A stretch of 64,000 bases of DNA. Source: Opitutia bacterium Tous-C4FEB. GTDB taxonomy: Bacteria; Verrucomicrobiota; Verrucomicrobiia; Opitutales; Opitutaceae. The position numbers and the translations under genes are program-made. Below are positions 51,203-59,467 of the stretch, piece after piece. The stretch covers positions 124,001-188,000 of the forward strand of contig NEVA01000003.1 of NCBI GenBank assembly GCA_002304445.1. Reading direction: 5' to 3'. Below the pieces are notes generated by a model. It searched no databases. It saw only the letters and a program-made list of their open reading frames with translations, and was not told where the DNA came from. Position 1 is the first letter of the stretch; each line of letters starts with the position of its first letter.

Positions 51203-51386
51203 CGCGACCTGCCGACTTTCGTTCCGAAAGTGAACTGAGCGGGCGCGATGCCGATACCGCGGCGGGAATTCCGCCCATGTTTTTCCACCGCGCCCCCTTG
51301 CAAGGGGTTACATTTGCCCTAGTCGGCGCAAAAAGGCTCGTTTCAGCCGGCCTCGACCCTAGGGTGCGGCCTCCCCCACTTCCGCC

Positions 51387-53504
51387 ATGGCCCAAATCAC
51401 CCGCACCCGCTCTCCCCGACCCGACGTCCGCGGGAAGCGCCCGGATGCGATTTTCTTAAACCGCGAGCTCAGCTGGCTGGCCTTCAATCATCGCGTGCTC
51501 GAGCAGGTCCGCAGCGAACGCCACCCGCTGCTGGAACGCGTGCGTTTTCTCTCAATCGTCAGTTCCAACCTCGACGAGTTTTTTGAAATCCGTGTCGCCG
51601 GACTGATGCAACAGATGGACTCCGGCGTAACCGAAGCCGGCGCCGACGGCCTCGCCCCCGAAGCCCAGCTTGATGGTATTCACGAGCGGGTCACCGCTTT
51701 GGTCGCCGAGCAATACCGCTGCTGGCACGAACTGCTCCTACCCGCTTTGGCCGACGAAGGCATCGAGTTCCGCACCGCCAAAGACCTGAATCCCGCCGAG
51801 CTCAAATGGGTCCAATCTTATTTCCGCAATCAGGTTTATCCGGTGCTGACGCCTCTCGCGCTCGACCAATCACATCCTTTTCCCCAGCTCGGCAACAAGA
51901 CGCTCAACATCATCGTTTCGCTCGACAATCCCACGACGCCCGAAGTCGAGCGGCACGTCGCGATTTTGCCCGTGCCTCGCATCTTGCCCCGCCTCGTGGA
52001 GATTCCCCCGGCCAAGACCGGCGGCCCGAGCCATACCATTTTCCTCAGCGAGATCATCAAAATTTGCGCCGGCCAACTCTTCCCCGGCTACCGGCTCAAC
52101 GCCGCCCATGCTTTCCGCGTCACCCGCAACAGCGATCTCTACATCGACGAAGAGGAATCCGAGAATCTGCTGAAGAAAATCGAAGACGAGCTCCGCAATC
52201 TCCGCCGCGGGGCCGCCGTGCGCCTTGAAATCGAAGACGGCGTGCACCCCGATCTTTTCGAGCTGCTCTGCGAGAATCTCTCCGTCTCGAAAAACTACGT
52301 CTACCGCATCAACGGCCCGGTCAATCTCCTCCGCCTTCAAGCCCTCGCCGACGTTGAACGCCCCGACCTGAAGTTCGCTGCGTTCACCCCGGTCAACACG
52401 ACGCCGCTCGCCGAGCCCGCGCGCATTTTCGATACGTTACGTGTTCAGGATGTGCTCCTGCATCACCCCTACGATTCATTCCAGCCCGTCGTCGATTTTG
52501 TCGAGCAGGCCGCCCGCGACCCCCAAGTCTTCGCCATCAAGCAGACGTTCTACCGCACCAGTGGCGACTCGCCGCTCGTGCGTGCGCTCATCGAGGCCTC
52601 GCACAACGGCAAGCAAGTTACCGCGCTCGTCGAACTCAAGGCCCGCTTCGACGAAGCCAACAACATCCAATGGGCCAAGCAGCTCGAGGAAGCCGGCGTG
52701 CACGTCGTCTATGGCCTCGTGGGCCACAAGACTCACTGCAAGCTCTGCCTGGTAGTCCGCCGCGAGGGCCGGCGCATGAGACACTACGCCCACCTCGGCA
52801 CGGGCAACTACAACCCGCGCACCGCCCGTTTCTACACCGACCTCAGCTACTTCACCTCGCGCACCGGGATCACCGGCGACGTTGCCCACCTCTTCAACTC
52901 CCTTACCGGTTTCGGCCGCACCCCCGCTTTCCGCCACCTGCTCGTCGCCCCCTACAATCTCCACCGCCGCATCGGGGAACTCATCGCGCGGGAGAAGCGC
53001 AACGCCGCCGCCGGCAAGCCGGCCCGCATCATCGTCAAGATGAACGCGCTCGTCGACCGTGCGACCATCGAGTCCCTTTACGCCGCGTCGCAGGCCGGCG
53101 TTAAGATCGACCTTATCGTGCGCGGCGTCTGCTGCCTCGTGCCCGGGATCAAGGGCCTCAGCGAAAACATCCGCGTCCGCAGCATCGTCGGCCGTTTCCT
53201 TGAACACGCGCGCGCCATGTATTTCGAAAACGCCGGCGGCGAGCCCCTCATCCTTGCCGGGAGCGCCGATTGGATGCCGCGTAATTTCTTCCGCCGGATC
53301 GAAGTCGTCTTCCCGATCGAGGATCCCGCCCTCCGTCGCTGGATGATGCGCGACTTCTTCGCCCCCGAACTGCGCGACAACGCCAACGCCCACGCGCTCC
53401 GCGCCGATGGCACCTACCAACCGGTCAAGCGCCGCGCCGGTCAGCCGTCTTTCTCCGTCCAAAACCATCTCATGGCCGCCGCCAACCGCCGCGCGACGGC
53501 TTGA
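51387..53504 (+). CDS. ppk1: Polyphosphate kinase 1
   Basis: The 705-aa enzyme has FLNRELSWLAFNHRVLEQV at the N-terminus, LLHHPYDSFQPVVDFVEQAA, IKQTFYRTSGDSPLVRALIEAS, and YAHLGTGNYNPRTARFYTDLSYF, which contains the histidine loop, followed by the GHKTHCKLCLV motif upstream. It reversibly makes inorganic polyphosphate from ATP. The start follows a pyrimidine-rich leader. A hairpin ACTTTCG/CGAAAGT lies 150 bases upstream, but I see no clear Pho box. Confidence 0.96.
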   Translation: MAQITRTRSPRPDVRGKRPDAIFLNRELSWLAFNHRVLEQVRSERHPLLERVRFLSIVSSNLDEFFEIRVAGLMQQMDSGVTEAGADGLAPEAQLDGIHERVTALVAEQYRCWHELLLPALADEGIEFRTAKDLNPAELKWVQSYFRNQVYPVLTPLALDQSHPFPQLGNKTLNIIVSLDNPTTPEVERHVAILPVPRILPRLVEIPPAKTGGPSHTIFLSEIIKICAGQLFPGYRLNAAHAFRVTRNSDLYIDEEESENLLKKIEDELRNLRRGAAVRLEIEDGVHPDLFELLCENLSVSKNYVYRINGPVNLLRLQALADVERPDLKFAAFTPVNTTPLAEPARIFDTLRVQDVLLHHPYDSFQPVVDFVEQAARDPQVFAIKQTFYRTSGDSPLVRALIEASHNGKQVTALVELKARFDEANNIQWAKQLEEAGVHVVYGLVGHKTHCKLCLVVRREGRRMRHYAHLGTGNYNPRTARFYTDLSYFTSRTGITGDVAHLFNSLTGFGRTPAFRHLLVAPYNLHRRIGELIAREKRNAAAGKPARIIVKMNALVDRATIESLYAASQAGVKIDLIVRGVCCLVPGIKGLSENIRVRSIVGRFLEHARAMYFENAGGEPLILAGSADWMPRNFFRRIEVVFPIEDPALRRWMMRDFFAPELRDNANAHALRADGTYQPVKRRAGQPSFSVQNHLMAAANRRATA

Positions 53505-53505
53505 A

Positions 53506-54051
53506 CTAGGCCTTCATTTTGGCGGCCAAATCCAGAGCCGCCCGCCAAACCGCGACTTCTCCCGGCAGACCGTTGGCCTCCAAAGCCGATTCAATCTGCA
53601 TCGCACTCGGCTGCGTCACCACATGCCGCGGATCGCCCGGCAACCCCGGCGCCACCGCCCGCGTGAGCGCCCAACACGCCCACGCACGCCAACGGCGTTG
53701 CTCGCGCCGCGGCTCGTTCATGCGGTCGGCGTAGTGCTGAAAGTGGACCCGTGGATTTCCGATAAACACCCCGCTCGGCGTCCGGGCGATCATCCACGCC
53801 GTCGCCGCATACGGCATCTCCCACGAGCGAAGAATGGGCTCCTCGCCGGAAAGTTCCGCTCCGAAAGCCCGGTCCAGACAGAGGAGCGCCCTTGCAGCCA
53901 AACCACGTTGCCAAAGCGCGTGGCCGTATTCCAAGCAGCCAAAATAGAAATCCGCCCCCCGCTCCTGGTCGCGGTAGGCGTGCAGCGACCGCCAATCGAG
54001 CCCGGCACGGGGCGTCGGCAAATACGGACAAGGCGGAAATTCGGGACTCAT
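53506..54051 (-). CDS. Conserved protein of unknown function (181 aa)
   Basis: From the ATG at 54051 the product begins MSPEFPPCPYLPTPRAGLDWRSLHAYRDQERGADFYFGC and continues with LEYGHALWQRGLAARALLCLDRAF, EMPYAATAWMIARTP and the NPRVHFQHYADRMNEPRR segment. The pattern LEYGHALWQRGLAARALLCLDRA is TPR-like. I do not recognise a family. An upstream open frame of 71 codons is Arg-rich and unlikely to be translated. It is convergent with ppk1 and divergent from the acyltransferase gene. Confidence 0.65.
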   Translation of the reverse strand: MSPEFPPCPYLPTPRAGLDWRSLHAYRDQERGADFYFGCLEYGHALWQRGLAARALLCLDRAFGAELSGEEPILRSWEMPYAATAWMIARTPSGVFIGNPRVHFQHYADRMNEPRREQRRWRAWACWALTRAVAPGLPGDPRHVVTQPSAMQIESALEANGLPGEVAVWRAALDLAAKMKA

Positions 54052-54122
54052 CAGGCGCGGACCGTTTCGCGGATCACGCACGGGGTCAACGCCGCTCCCT
54101 TTCACCGAAAAAGAACTTTCGC

Positions 54123-54851
54123 TTGGCGACGCCCAGGCTTTGCGCGACAACCGCTCTGCTGCACTCATCGCCCTCAAACTCTGCCGGCCCGCCCCAATCC
54201 GCGCCCCCCGAGTCGATCCACGGCATCGACGGGTGGCGTCGCGCCGTGCTGTGGCCGCTCTCATTGCTCATGAAGCTCTGGGGGCGCTCGCTCCGGTTCG
54301 AAACGACCCCCGAGGATTTGCGCGCGTTCACCAAGCACGACGAACCCGTTGCCATCGTGCTTTGGCACAACCGCCTGTTTCTCTCCGCCGAAATCGTGCG
54401 TCGTTACCGTCAGGGCCGGCCGGCCTACGCCCTCGTGAGTGCGAGCAAAGACGGCGCTTGGCTCAGCGCGTTCTTCTCCCTCGCCGGCATGGGTACCGTG
54501 CGCGGCTCCAGCAGCCGGCTCGGCCGCGAAGCGGCTTCGGCTTTGGTCGAAGTCCTGCGCTCAGGCCGCGACATCGGCATCACGCCTGACGGTCCCCGCG
54601 GGCCTTGCTATGACTTCAAGCCCGGTGCCTTGATCGTCGCCCGTCGCACCCGGACTCCTCTGCTGTTGATTGGCGCCGAGTTCGAATCCACTTGGCGACT
54701 CGGCTCGTGGGACCGGTTTTGTTTACCCAAACCTTTTTCCAAAATCCGTATGCGCTGCACGCTCGTGCCGGCTGCCGAATTAACCCAACGCGACGCAGCG
54801 ACCGCTGCCGTCGCCGCCCAACTTCGCATCATTAATCCTGACGCGAAGTGA
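54123..54851 (+). CDS. Lysophospholipid acyltransferase family protein (DUF374)
   Basis: The domain reads from about GWRRAVLWPLSLLMKLWGRSLRFE through VAIVLWHNRLFLS, ALVSASKDGAWLSAFFSLAGMGTVRGSSSR and IGITPDGPRGPCYDFKPGAL. The LWHNRL stretch is the catalytic H-x4-D-like block of the DUF374 subgroup, and TPDGPRGP is its second conserved block. It probably transfers an acyl chain in lipid A or phospholipid synthesis at the inner membrane. The start is uncertain: TTG 54123 (purine-rich sequence upstream, about 242 aa), GTG 54246 or ATG 54270. Confidence 0.82.
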   Translation: MATPRLCATTALLHSSPSNSAGPPQSAPPESIHGIDGWRRAVLWPLSLLMKLWGRSLRFETTPEDLRAFTKHDEPVAIVLWHNRLFLSAEIVRRYRQGRPAYALVSASKDGAWLSAFFSLAGMGTVRGSSSRLGREAASALVEVLRSGRDIGITPDGPRGPCYDFKPGALIVARRTRTPLLLIGAEFESTWRLGSWDRFCLPKPFSKIRMRCTLVPAAELTQRDAATAAVAAQLRIINPDAK

Positions 54852-54861
54852 GCCGGAAAAA

Positions 54862-55317
54862 TCAGAAGGCAGGAACAACGGTCACGCTCGCGCCGGCCGG
54901 CACGATATAATCCTCGCCGGCGCTCCAAGTAAGATCGTTGACCAAGAACTTGTAAATTACCGGACGAACCGACTCACCCAATTCGAGCTTCCAAGTATCG
55001 TCATTTACACAGTTCATCTTGGTTCCGCGGTCCCAACTTAATCCTGCACCCTCACCCCGCAGGTAAAGCGCATTGCCGAATCCGATATCGATCTTGGCGG
55101 TGATGGTGGTGAGCACTGCCGTCGGAGCCACCGGCTCAACCTTCGGCGCGGGCGCCCGCTTTGCCGGAGCCTTTTTAACCGGTGGCTTTGAGCCCTTGGG
55201 GGCGACCCTTCCAGCAGGTTTGGGTGCAACGGCGACCTTGGCGGCCCGCACGATTTTCTTGACGGTGATCTTTTTCGCTGGGGCGGGCGACTTGACGGAT
55301 TTGGTGTTGTTTTTCAT
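54862..55317 (-). CDS. Histone H1-like basic tail fused to a carbohydrate-binding-like domain
   Basis: The 151-aa product has a lysine/alanine/proline-rich N-terminal tail (about residues 1-68; PAPAKKITVKKIVRA, PKGSKPPVKKAPAKRAPAPK). It is followed by a compact domain (about 70-151; IDIGFGNALYLRGEGAGLSWDRG, DTWKLELGESVRPVIYKFLVND, YIVPAGASVTVVPAF) resembling a CBM20/48-type starch-binding fold. The tail suggests DNA or polyanion binding and the domain suggests sugar binding or a merely structural beta-sandwich. It has no signal peptide. It lies next to tRNA-Ala. The function is unknown. Confidence 0.7.
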   Translation of the reverse strand: MKNNTKSVKSPAPAKKITVKKIVRAAKVAVAPKPAGRVAPKGSKPPVKKAPAKRAPAPKVEPVAPTAVLTTITAKIDIGFGNALYLRGEGAGLSWDRGTKMNCVNDDTWKLELGESVRPVIYKFLVNDLTWSAGEDYIVPAGASVTVVPAF

Positions 55318-55456
55318 GGCGAAAAAAGAATTTGAGAAGACGGAAGCTTATCCCCCGGGGTCCTCCCCGACAAGAGCAAGTGCGAAGCCAACGGGAAAAT
55401 TGGCTGAATTTTTCGCGTCCGTGACATTCCTCTTTTGAAAACTCCCGGCTGGAAAG

Positions 55457-55532
55457 TGGTGGAGCAAATCGGGATCAAACCGACGACCTCGTCGTTGCGA
55501 ACGACGCGCTCTATCAACTGAGCTATTGCCCC
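55457..55532 (-). tRNA. tRNA-Ala (anticodon CGC)
   Basis: The 76-base cloverleaf has acceptor GGGGCAA/TTGCTCC with G3:U70 (the alanine identity pair), D-stem GCTC/GAGC, anticodon loop TTCGCAA (CGC) on a five-pair stem, and T-stem GTCGG/CCGAT. The CCA end is encoded. The T-loop is TTTGATC rather than TTCGATC, and the D-loop has G18-A19 instead of G18-G19, so the 19:56 tertiary pair would be A:U. Confidence 0.93.
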
Positions 55533-55606
55533 AACAAGTTCGGCAAAGCTATCCGCAACCCCCGGGGTCAAGCAAACACCTTATTTCGCGCTTCCGGCCA
55601 CCCTAT

Positions 55607-55861
55607 CTAAAAACTCAATAGTTTTTGTGCCTCTGCGACCCCGTGCGGATCTGTCCCGCGGTTGCAGTGGCCAGCAAACCCGTTCCGAGGTCGAAAGTAA
55701 GCGCCGACAAATAGCGGAACTAAAGCCTCTTCAATATCAGATCCATCTGCCCGAGCGAAATCCTGCTGCTCAGGCGAATGGAGCGCGACTGCACCCTGAA
55801 ACCATCCCAATCGTTTTGCAACGGAGCCAGTCGGCGGCCGCGCGAAGGGCAATAAATACAC
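55607..55861 (-). CDS. Uncertain 84-aa reading frame beside tRNA-Ala
   Basis: The predicted product (KRLGWFQGAVALHSPEQQDF, later LFVGAYFRPRNGF) has no recognised family, signal peptide or membrane segment. The local base composition (lower GC) differs from most of the window, so it may be a remnant or acquired piece. I keep it as a possible gene only because the frame is open and starts with ATG. There is no family or context support. Confidence 0.3.
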   Translation of the reverse strand: MYLLPFARPPTGSVAKRLGWFQGAVALHSPEQQDFARADGSDIEEALVPLFVGAYFRPRNGFAGHCNRGTDPHGVAEAQKLLSF

Positions 55862-55912
55862 CCCTGTCCGCCTGAAAAATAGCCTTCTATGCGCAGCGAA
55901 CGTTCCGGGAGG

Positions 55913-56032
55913 TCAACGCAGCAGATAAGCCGCAACCAAAGGCACAAGAATGAACCCGGCCATTATCCAATATAGCAGGCGCTGCACACTCCGGGCTTTT
56001 GCCTTTTCAGCGTCGCTGGCTTCCTTCTCCAT
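55913..56032 (-). CDS. Small single-TM membrane protein (39 aa)
   Basis: The frame encodes MEKEASDAEKAKARSVQRLL followed by a hydrophobic TM helix (YWIMAGFILVPLVAAYLLR). The acidic/basic N-terminal helix and single C-terminal TM segment are typical of small inner-membrane proteins. It is divergent from the EVE gene with 29 bases between the starts. Below normal gene-finding size, it rests on composition and a clean stop. Confidence 0.5.
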   Translation of the reverse strand: MEKEASDAEKAKARSVQRLLYWIMAGFILVPLVAAYLLR

Positions 56033-56061
56033 CCCAAAACCAAACGCCTCCCATCCCAAAA

Positions 56062-56472
56062 ATGCAACCGCAACACTGGCTCGTTAAATCCGAACCCGAA
56101 GCCTACTCATGGGCCGACTTCGAGCGCGATAAACGCACGGCTTGGACCGGCGTTCGCAACTACCAAGCCCGCCTCCATCTCAACGCGATGCGCCCCGGAG
56201 ACCGCGTCCTCTTCTACGAAAGCGTCGGCCCCAAAGCGGTCGCGGGATTGGCCGAGGTGACCAAGCCGAGCTTCCCCGATACGACTGCCGCAGAGCCGGG
56301 CTGGGTGGCCGTCGAACTCAAGTGTGGCCGTGCCCTGCCTCACCCGGTGACTTTGGCGCAGATCAAGGCCGAAGCAGCCCTCGCCGATATCGCCCTCATC
56401 CGCCAAAGCCGCCTCTCCGTGCTCCCGCTCGCCCCCGCCGAGTATGCTCTCATTGTAAAACTCGGTGCCTAA
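56062..56472 (+). CDS. EVE domain protein
   Basis: 136 aa from ATG 56062. The EVE/PUA-like fold shows HWLVKSEPEAYSWADFERDKRTAWTGVRNYQARLHLNAMRPGDRVLFYES, then GLAEVTKPSFPDTTA and the C-terminal RLSVLPLAPAEYALIV. EVE proteins are thought to bind modified bases in DNA or RNA and often accompany defence or RNA modification genes. Here it stands alone between tRNA-Ala and tyrA. The binding target is not shown. Confidence 0.92.
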   Translation: MQPQHWLVKSEPEAYSWADFERDKRTAWTGVRNYQARLHLNAMRPGDRVLFYESVGPKAVAGLAEVTKPSFPDTTAAEPGWVAVELKCGRALPHPVTLAQIKAEAALADIALIRQSRLSVLPLAPAEYALIVKLGA

Positions 56473-56848
56473 GCCCCGCGGCGGGAGGTTAAGCCAAAAA
56501 GATTTCGCCGCGTTTCCACGTCGAAACCAAAGCCGAATTGCCTGCAGCGTTCGCCTTGATTGAGCGGTGCGGTCGGTGCCGTCATCATCATCCAATGCCG
56601 GTCCAAAGAGCTGCCGCCCGCACCCGGCGCAGTCGCAGGCCTCGACTCCGGCGAATCAAGCCACCCGGCCCAATTGCCCGTCAGAGCAAAAAAGCCCGCC
56701 GCATTCGCGCATCGTCGCCTGTCGTCGTCACTTGGTGCTCCGGAATCTGGGTGTAATCGATCCAGCCCTCGACGACCCAACCACCGTTCAAAGAACTCAA
56801 CGTCTCCCCGCTCGACACCGCACGCTGTTTTTGCGTCGCTCCGTCCAG
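56473..56848. other. Intergenic region before tyrA
   Basis: No confident gene is visible. On the minus strand a 45-codon frame starting GTG (56818) and ending at 56681 encodes a tryptophan-containing segment GGWVVEGWIDYTQIPEHQV, and a second weak frame ends at 56469. Neither has context support. This stretch probably contains the tyrA promoter. Confidence 0.3.
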
Positions 56849-57703
56849 ATGCTCCCTCAGCTCACCATTCTCGCCCCCGGCCTGCTCGGCGCCTCGGTCG
56901 CCCGCGCCGCCCGCGCCCGTGGCGTTGCCGCGCGCATCGTCCTATGGTCGCGGCGGCCTGAAACCCGGCTCGCCCTCACCGGGCAACCGTGGTGCGACGC
57001 TGTCGCCGATTCGCCCGCGGCCGCCGTCGCCGCCGCCACCTTGGTCGTCATCGCCGCCCCCGTGGATCAGATCGTTGCCCTCGCCAATCAGGTTGCACCC
57101 CACCTCGCGCCCGATGCCGTTGTGACCGACGTCGGCAGCGTCAAAGCCGAGATCTCCCGTCTCGGCGCCATCGCGCTGGGCGAGCGCGGGCAATTTGTCG
57201 GTTCACACCCCATGGCCGGATCCGAGAAAACCGGCTGGGAGCACGGCACCGCCGAGCTGTTTGAGCGGCGCACGTGTTTCGTCACCCCGCTGCCCACCAC
57301 CTCGCCCGCCGCGACCGAGCGGGTCGTTCGTTTCTGGCAAGATCTCGGCGGTGAAGCCGTGACCGTCGACCCCGACCGGCACGATGAGATCGTGGCCCAC
57401 ATCAGCCACCTTCCCCAAGTCCTCGCTTCAACTCTCTGCGCTTTCTTGGCCTCCCGTGATTCGTCGTGGCGCAACTACGCCGGCGGCGGCCTCCGCGACA
57501 CCACGCGCATTGCCGGCAGTGATCCGCAACTCTGGCGCACCATCTTGGAACAAAACCGCGACGAAGTCCTCCGCGCCCTGCGCGCCTACGAAGACGAATT
57601 GCACTCCTTTCGCTCGGCTCTCTCCAACCGCGACTACCCGGCCGTGATCGCGCACCTTGAGCGCGGCCAATCTTACCGTCGCCAGTTTCGCCCGGCACCT
57701 TGA
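56849..57703 (+). CDS. tyrA: Prephenate dehydrogenase (TyrA)
   Basis: 284 aa from ATG 56849. The NAD-binding start reads LTILAPGLLGASVARAARARG, where the common GxGxxG has A-P-G-L-L-G. Then come VIAAPVDQI, VVTDVGSVKAEI, GSHPMAGSEKTGWEHG (the prephenate-binding H-P-M-A-G motif) and HDEIVAHISHLPQVLASTL. It oxidises prephenate to 4-hydroxyphenylpyruvate for tyrosine synthesis. The lack of a chorismate mutase domain means that activity is elsewhere. A tRNA-Leu gene on the opposite strand follows. Confidence 0.93.
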   Translation: MLPQLTILAPGLLGASVARAARARGVAARIVLWSRRPETRLALTGQPWCDAVADSPAAAVAAATLVVIAAPVDQIVALANQVAPHLAPDAVVTDVGSVKAEISRLGAIALGERGQFVGSHPMAGSEKTGWEHGTAELFERRTCFVTPLPTTSPAATERVVRFWQDLGGEAVTVDPDRHDEIVAHISHLPQVLASTLCAFLASRDSSWRNYAGGGLRDTTRIAGSDPQLWRTILEQNRDEVLRALRAYEDELHSFRSALSNRDYPAVIAHLERGQSYRRQFRPAP

Positions 57704-57737
57704 GGATTTTCCGGCGACGCCTTGCTTCCGTCAAAAA

Positions 57738-57822
57738 TGGTGCCCGGGAGCGGACTCGAACCGCTACACCGTGAGGCACAGGCTTCTGAGACCTGCGTGT
57801 CTACCAATTCCACCACCCGGGC
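57738..57822 (-). tRNA. tRNA-Leu (anticodon CAG)
   Basis: The 85-base class II cloverleaf has acceptor GCCCGGG/CCCGGGC, a long variable arm (TGCCTCACGGTGTA), anticodon loop CTCAGAA (CAG) and T-arm AGCGG-TTCGAGT-CCGCT. The CCA is encoded. It lies between tyrA and the aldolase, on the opposite strand. Confidence 0.94.
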
Positions 57823-57915
57823 ACGAGCGGAACGGGAAACACACACTCCCCCTCACCGCTGGGCAAGAAAATTGATTTCCCTCTCCCGCCGCCGCGCTTC
57901 AACCTGCCCTTTCCC

Positions 57916-58554
57916 ATGAAAAAAGAAGCCATTCTCCAAAAAATCCGCACCGAACGCGTCGTCGCCCTCATCCGCGCCGACAACCCCGACGGTCTCCTCG
58001 ATTGCGCCAAGGCCCTCGCCGAGGGCGGCCTCACCAGCATCGAGCTCACCATGACCACCCCCGGCGCCATCCGCATGTTGGAAAAAGCCTCCGCCGAGCT
58101 CCCCGACTTTCTCTTCGGCCTCGGCACCGTTCTCGACGCCGAAACCGCTCGCGCCGGCATCCTCTCCGGCGCCCAATTCATCGTCACCCCCGCCCTGCGC
58201 CCCGATGTCATCACGCTTTGCAAACGCTACAGTGTGCCGATTTTCTCCGGCGCCTTCACCCCCACCGAGATCATCAACGCTTGGGAGGCCGGCGCCGACG
58301 CCGCCAAAATTTTCCCCGCCGAGTTTTTCGGCCCCGGTTACATCAAATCCGTCAAAGCCCCGCTCCCGCACGTCGAGATGCTTCCGACCGGCGGGGTGAA
58401 CGAATCCAACGTCGGAGAATTCCTCAAAGCCGGAGCATTCGCCGTCGCCGCCGGCAGTTCACTCGTCGATGCCAAAGCGATGAAGGAAAAAAACTGGGCC
58501 GCCATCACCGCCAAGGCCAAAGCCTTCGTCGCTGCCGTCGCCGCCGCGAAGTAA
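57916..58554 (+). CDS. eda: KDPG / 4-hydroxy-2-oxoglutarate aldolase
   Basis: The 212-aa class I aldolase has RVVALIRADNPDGLLDCAKALAEGGLTSIELTMTTPGA, FGLGTVLDAETARAGILSGAQFIVTPALRPDVI, AAKIFPAEFFGPGYIKSVKAPLPHV with the Schiff-base Lys region, and LPTGGVNESNVGEFLKAG. It splits KDPG to pyruvate and glyceraldehyde-3-phosphate, the final step of the Entner-Doudoroff or related uronate routes; this fits a pectin-degrading organism. It is a single gene with a terminator after it. Confidence 0.92.
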   Translation: MKKEAILQKIRTERVVALIRADNPDGLLDCAKALAEGGLTSIELTMTTPGAIRMLEKASAELPDFLFGLGTVLDAETARAGILSGAQFIVTPALRPDVITLCKRYSVPIFSGAFTPTEIINAWEAGADAAKIFPAEFFGPGYIKSVKAPLPHVEMLPTGGVNESNVGEFLKAGAFAVAAGSSLVDAKAMKEKNWAAITAKAKAFVAAVAAAK

Positions 58555-58581
58555 GCACGACCGCGACCACCGGTCTCTTCG

Positions 58582-58609
58582 GCTCCGACCACGCGGTCGG
58601 AGCTTTTTT
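58582..58609 (+). terminator. Rho-independent terminator after eda
   Basis: GCTCCGACC and GGTCGGAGC form a perfect 9-bp stem with loop ACGC, followed by TTTTTT. Confidence 0.93.
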
Positions 58610-58612
58610 ATC

Positions 58613-59416
58613 TCAGGTCCCCGCCGCCGGCTCGATCTTCGGCAAAAACTCGGCGATCTCCACGATCCGCTTCGCCCGACGCCCGGCCGCGTCCCGCACA
58701 AAATACGGCTCCTCCTCGCGGGCAACTTGCACTTCTTCGTCCACGCCGATCTCGGCGTCGCTGCCGTCGTCTTCGGAACCTTCTTCATCGACGACCAGCC
58801 ACTCCAATTCGTCGTCGAAAACATGGGTCATCCGCCGCGCCTGTGGATCAAGAATGAGCGCCGGATTCTTCACCCGGCCCCCTTTTACAAACTCAAAAAG
58901 GCACGGCACGAACTGGTCGTCGAAAAACCCCCTGAAGTCGCTCAGCCACTTGTTTTCCACGCCCTCCCTTCGGTTGAGCAGCGCCACATCCGAAAAATGC
59001 ACGCACGCCTCATACCACGCCCGCAACGGCGGGTGCTTCGCCGCCAGTTGGCAGTTGATGACCGTCAACACCCGCCCCAGCTCAACGGGCTGCATTTCCA
59101 CCCAAGCCTTAAACGCTTCCATTTGGTCCACCGGACTCCGTCGTCCGTCGGTCACAAAAAAAATGTGGGTCGCGCCCTCAGGCAGGTCCGCCTCGATTGA
59201 GCCCGCCTGCGTCCACACCCAGCGCGCGACTCCGGGCAACTTCGCGTCAATCTCCGCCGCCGGCTCTTCGGCGGCCAACAGCACCACGGGCCGGTCGTCG
59301 TCGCCGAATCCGCCCGCGATCAAATCGAGCAGCACCTCGCGTCGGCCCGAGCCGGCCGCGCCGAGAATTACATAGACCAATGGTTTTTCCGTGCTGTTCA
59401 TTTCCCGGTTACTCAA
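58613..59416 (-). CDS. CobW/P-loop-like protein with degenerate Walker A
   Basis: The 267-aa product begins KPLVYVILGAAGSGRREVLLDLIAGG. The GAAGSGRRE stretch sits where a P-loop GxxxxGK(S/T) would be, but the Lys is Arg and the Ser/Thr is Arg or Glu. It continues with THIFFVTDGRRSPVDQMEAF, VINCQLAAKHPPLRAWYEACVHFSDVALLNRREG, a CobW/G3E-like arrangement. Thus it may be a non-canonical GTPase or an inactive relative. Its C-terminus (about 215-267) is acidic. It is 51 bases downstream of aroC, probably co-transcribed. Confidence 0.7.
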   Translation of the reverse strand: MSNREMNSTEKPLVYVILGAAGSGRREVLLDLIAGGFGDDDRPVVLLAAEEPAAEIDAKLPGVARWVWTQAGSIEADLPEGATHIFFVTDGRRSPVDQMEAFKAWVEMQPVELGRVLTVINCQLAAKHPPLRAWYEACVHFSDVALLNRREGVENKWLSDFRGFFDDQFVPCLFEFVKGGRVKNPALILDPQARRMTHVFDDELEWLVVDEEGSEDDGSDAEIGVDEEVQVAREEEPYFVRDAAGRRAKRIVEIAEFLPKIEPAAGT

Positions 59417-59467
59417 ACGCCCCGCCGCCCAAGTGCCAGCGCTTCTTTTCGGTGCTCGCGCGGCCGC

